Below are positions 60,191-64,000 of a stretch of 64,000 nt of DNA, piece after piece. The position numbers were made by a program, and so were the translations under genes. Numbering within the stretch: position 1 is the first letter of the stretch; the number at the start of each line of letters is the position of its first letter. This DNA comes from Phascolarctos cinereus (taxonomy: Eukaryota > Chordata > Mammalia > Diprotodontia > Phascolarctidae). Where the stretch lies: contig NW_018344159.1 of NCBI RefSeq assembly GCF_002099425.1, forward strand, positions 1,364,001 to 1,428,000. The letters run 5' to 3'. The notes beneath the pieces were generated by a model. The model saw nothing but the letters and a program-made list of their open reading frames with translations, ran no database searches and was not told the origin of the DNA.

Positions 60191-60959
60191 CTCCCTGGAA
60201 ATGTCCTGGAATCCTCTAAATCTATTGCATTCTCATGTTGGTTTAGGCTTATGAACTTTTCTGTTTTCCTGTTATTTGGTATGAAGCTCCCCCCTCCCTC
60301 CTTACCCCAAGCAGGAGGAAAGGGGGGGAATTGGTTTCCTGACAAGTTGTTTTGCTTCACTTAAATGCAGCATATTCTACAGAAAGGGCACTGAGACAGT
60401 GAGGTGCCAGGGAAGATTCTTTGGGCAAAGCTCATTTCCATTTCCACTTGCTAAAAAGGGAGGGAAACAAAATCTAGTCATGGTCTCCAGATATGAAAGC
60501 TTTTGATCTCCTGGTCATCTCTGTTTCTGGGGCCCTCACTACAATTCTGAGGCCAATTTTCCTCTTAAGGCTTGGGTCTGATCATTCCAGGGATGTGTTG
60601 GAGCCAGCCAGCTCCAAACCAGCCATTTATTAAATGCATCTCTCTATAACTGAGAGAGTAAGAGCCAAGTAGGAAAAACATTTGAAAAGGATCCTGAGGT
60701 CTCAGCAGCAGGAGGAGAGGGACCTTTATTACAATAGCTGCCATGCTTTAGGGGAAGCCCTGATTAAACTTAGACAAACCTAGAGGATTTTTCCAAGTGC
60801 AAGCCCCAAGGACCATTCTTTACTCATATTAGCAATATTGAACTCCCTCCAAATAAAAATAAAAAATAAAAAACCAAAATGAATAACTTCATAAAAAGAA
60901 ATACCTAATAAATGTAAAAGAAAAAAGAATAATTTTCATTAAAATTTTTAAAGTTAACT

Positions 60960-61258
60960 AGTCAATCAACTAGCATTTATTAAGTGCCTACTGTGTGCCA
61001 GGCTTTGTACTAAATTTTCTATGCAGAACTATACATTCATATTTTATCGCATTTATCTCGTACCTCACAACAGCCCAATGAGGTAAGTGTCATTATTATC
61101 TTCATTTTACAAATGAGGAAACTGAAGCCGAGAAACATTAAGTGACCTGACCAGAGATAAGTTTGGAGTTGACTAATAAATATCTGAGTCAGGATTTGAA
61201 TTCAGGTCTATCCTGACTATGAGTCATCATTCTAACCAATGTTCCACCTAGTTGCCCC
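60960..61258 (-). mobile_element. MIR with L2-like 3' end, reverse
   Basis: 'ctagcatttattaagtgcct', 'tcacaacagcccaatgaggt', 'cattttacaaatgaggaaac' and 'ccaatgttccacctagttgc' span head to tail. Confidence 0.9.
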
Positions 61259-61469
61259 CAAAGAAGATGACAGAAAACAAAAATTAGGTGACCCTGAAAT
61301 CATAATGTAAGACAATGATAAAATTTTATTTATAAAAATTTAATTTACTTAGCAGAACTCATTTTATGTTATTAATCGAGGGAGGAGTTGGGATTTATTC
61401 TACAAAGGCTTGGGACCCACAGTTTTTCATCCTAGGATCATGCATTTCAGGATTTCATGCACTATTTCA

Positions 61470-61615
61470 GAATTGCAAAATTCTTTATTAATAATATTAG
61501 TAATAATTATTAATAATTATTTAATATTTAATATAATTTACTGTTTAATATAATAATTTATTAATAATAATAATGCTTTTTAATCTTTACTTAGGGCTTC
61601 TTACTGAGTATTCTA
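61470..61615. repeat. (TAA)n/AT-rich low-complexity tract
   Basis: TTA/TAA units with shifts, in the middle of CLUL1 intron 2. Confidence 0.9.
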
Positions 61616-61857
61616 GAGGACTTTAGCAGTGTTAACTGGTGTCTCTTCTAATCATTTTCTGTAAGCATAAGGAAAAGTTGAGGCGCAGAGAGGGGAGAGA
61701 GTCACACAAAGTTAGAAAGAGATTATTCATCCCCCTAGGACAAAATGTAGACCAGGGAAGCTCAGCTGGTGGATTGCTCCACACCGTTTCCGCTTTCCAT
61801 ACTCTAAAATGGATGGGAAGACAGAGGGGAGTCCTTTCTGTCACCACCAAAAGGCAC

Positions 61858-61872
61858 CCACTAGAGGGTGCT
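61858..61872 (+). promoter_or_regulatory. candidate CTCF core motif
   Basis: CCACTAGAGGGTGCT fits the CTCF core CCASYAGRKGGCRSY except for T in place of C at position 12. It lies in intron 2 of CLUL1. Motif only; occupancy is unknown. Confidence 0.35.
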
Positions 61873-62127
61873 CTTCCTCTTTCTATATCACGCCTGTAGC
61901 CATATGTTCCCAGCTCCACTCCTGGACAGCCCTGACACCCCTGCCTTTTTTGATAGACAGTAGTACTCACAGGCATGTGGGTATCTAGACACCCCTAATG
62001 TGGAGGAGTCATCTGATCCCAAACATGTTGCTTAACATGTAATACTTAACAATATATTCAGACATTCAGTGCAACTGAATCTCATGGTTTTATAGACTAT
62101 AAAAGTTATAATTTACACATTCACTTT

Positions 62128-62390
62128 GAGGCAGTCTTCTAGGTAGCACAAGAAATATGAGAGACTTGGAGTTAGAAAGACCTAAGTTCAAATCCTGCCT
62201 CAGGATTTGCCTGTGTGACTGGGCAAGTTAGTTAACCTCTATATGCCTCTATACGCTTCAGTTTCCTCATCCTTAAAATAGATATAATAATGGAACCTAC
62301 CTTACAGGGTTGTTTGTAGAATTAAAGGAGTTAATATATTCAAAACACTTTGTAAACCTTAAAGAGCTATATAAATGTAAGTTATTGTTT
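62128..62390 (+). mobile_element. MIR
   Basis: 'gttagaaagacctaagttca', 'gcttcagtttcctcatcctt' and 'cactttgtaaaccttaaaga' are in sense order. Confidence 0.9.
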
Positions 62391-62427
62391 TAGATTTTTA
62401 GAGCCCCTAGGTTTTTGTTTTTCCTAT

Positions 62428-62660
62428 AGTAACAGTTAACATTTACATACCACTTTAAGGCTTGCAATTCACTTTACAAATATTATTTAATTTGATCCTC
62501 ACAACAACCCTTGGAAATAGATGCAATTATTATCCCCAATTTACAGATAAGGAAACTGAGGTTGAGAGGGATCAAATGACTTGCCCAGAGTCACACAGCT
62601 GATATCTAAAGCAGGAATTGACCACTGGTCTTCCTAAATCCACTGTGTCCACCTAGTGGC
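62428..62660 (-). mobile_element. MIR, reverse
   Basis: 'gttaacatttacataccact', 'ttgatcctcacaacaaccct', 'atttacagataaggaaactg' and 'cttgcccagagtcacacagc' are in reverse order. It faces the MIR at 62128-62390 tail to tail. Confidence 0.92.
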
Positions 62661-62863
62661 CTTTATATTGTCTACAGAGAGAATTGCTTGATCAGTGACC
62701 ACTTCTGTCCTATCCAAATAGACAATAGAAGCTGCTCTGTCAGCTGCTGAGAGGGGAAAGGGAAATGGTTTGGAAAAATAGCTTAGAAACACTCACTTTA
62801 AAAGCAGCAAGTACTGAGGCACTTGACATTGAAATGACATGTTATTTTCTCCCCCTCAATTAG

Positions 62864-63818
<955 letters not shown>

Positions 63819-63820
63819 TT

Positions 63821-63967
63821 AAATTTTTTTTTTAGGCAGTTGGGGTTAAGTGACTTGCCCAGGGTCACACAGCTAAGTGTCAAGTGTTTCATCTGAGGCC
63901 GGATTTGAACTCAGGTCCTCCTGACTTCAGGGCCGGTGCTCTATCCACTGTGCCATCTAGCTGCCCC
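63821..63967 (-). mobile_element. marsupial tRNA-derived SINE, short form, reverse
   Basis: 'gttggggttaagtgacttgc' through 'ctgtgccatctagctgcccc'. 'cttctact' flanks it at 63807-63814 and 63969-63976 as a probable target duplication. Confidence 0.93.
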
Positions 63968-64000
63968 ACTTCTACTTTTTAGCAAACTTTGTTTATACGT

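Noticed and set aside
61632-61976. 114-codon open frame antisense to CLUL1 intron 2
   Set aside because: No family resemblance; composition and overlap with a plus-strand frame suggest chance.

Overview
The window is mammalian nuclear DNA from a marsupial; I cannot name the species. The case rests on the repeats. It has many short tRNA-headed SINEs of the marsupial type (head 'gggcagctaggtggcacag', body 'gtgaccctgggcaagtcac'), a BovB/RTE-clade LINE fragment sharing their 3' tail, CORE-SINE/MIR copies, marsupial-type L1, old L2 and L3/CR1 LINEs, and AT-rich, CpG-poor sequence. There is no operon, CRISPR array or other prokaryotic feature.

The only host gene I can support is the 5' part of CLUL1 (clusterin-like 1, a secreted clusterin paralogue) on the + strand at the right end. 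Three coding exons are visible: 55451-55567, 56906-57054 and 62864-63031. They have consensus splice sites, compatible phases (1, 0, 0) and 141 uninterrupted codons carrying a signal peptide, a coiled-coil-like stretch and the five-cysteine clusterin cluster. The rest of the gene lies beyond position 64000, and at least one upstream leader exon must lie to the left. I see no coding exon in 1-55450.

Layout. 1-4570: SINEs plus two head-to-head L2 copies, one hosting a BovB/RTE fragment. 4578-5992: L1 3' end hosting an unnamed SINE-like element. 5995-7400: fossil ERV (LTR and gag). 7400-11320: mostly unassigned, with CORE-SINEs. 11334-13309: a HAL1 half-LINE in reverse, flanked by a perfect 14-base target duplication and keeping its GC-rich 5' end. 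13324-30350: SINEs, L1 pieces and microsatellites. 30358-32150: one L2 copy interrupted by a palindromic hAT MITE, a retrocopy-like insert between 46-base direct repeats, and a SINE. 32516-41290: mostly unassigned, with a 7SL RNA retropseudogene (37222-37450, minus strand) and L1 3' pieces. 41292-43200: L1 3' end. 43200-55450: L2, MIR and unassigned sequence. 55451-64000: CLUL1 exons, with an L3/CR1 copy in intron 2.

The repeats form readable layers: L2/L3 are the hosts; hAT, the retrocopy, RTE and L1 lie within or beside them; SINEs sit in L1. I found no previously undescribed multi-gene system. The most unusual items are the 46-base-repeat retrocopy, the internally deleted 7SL pseudogene, the nested hAT palindrome and the HAL1.
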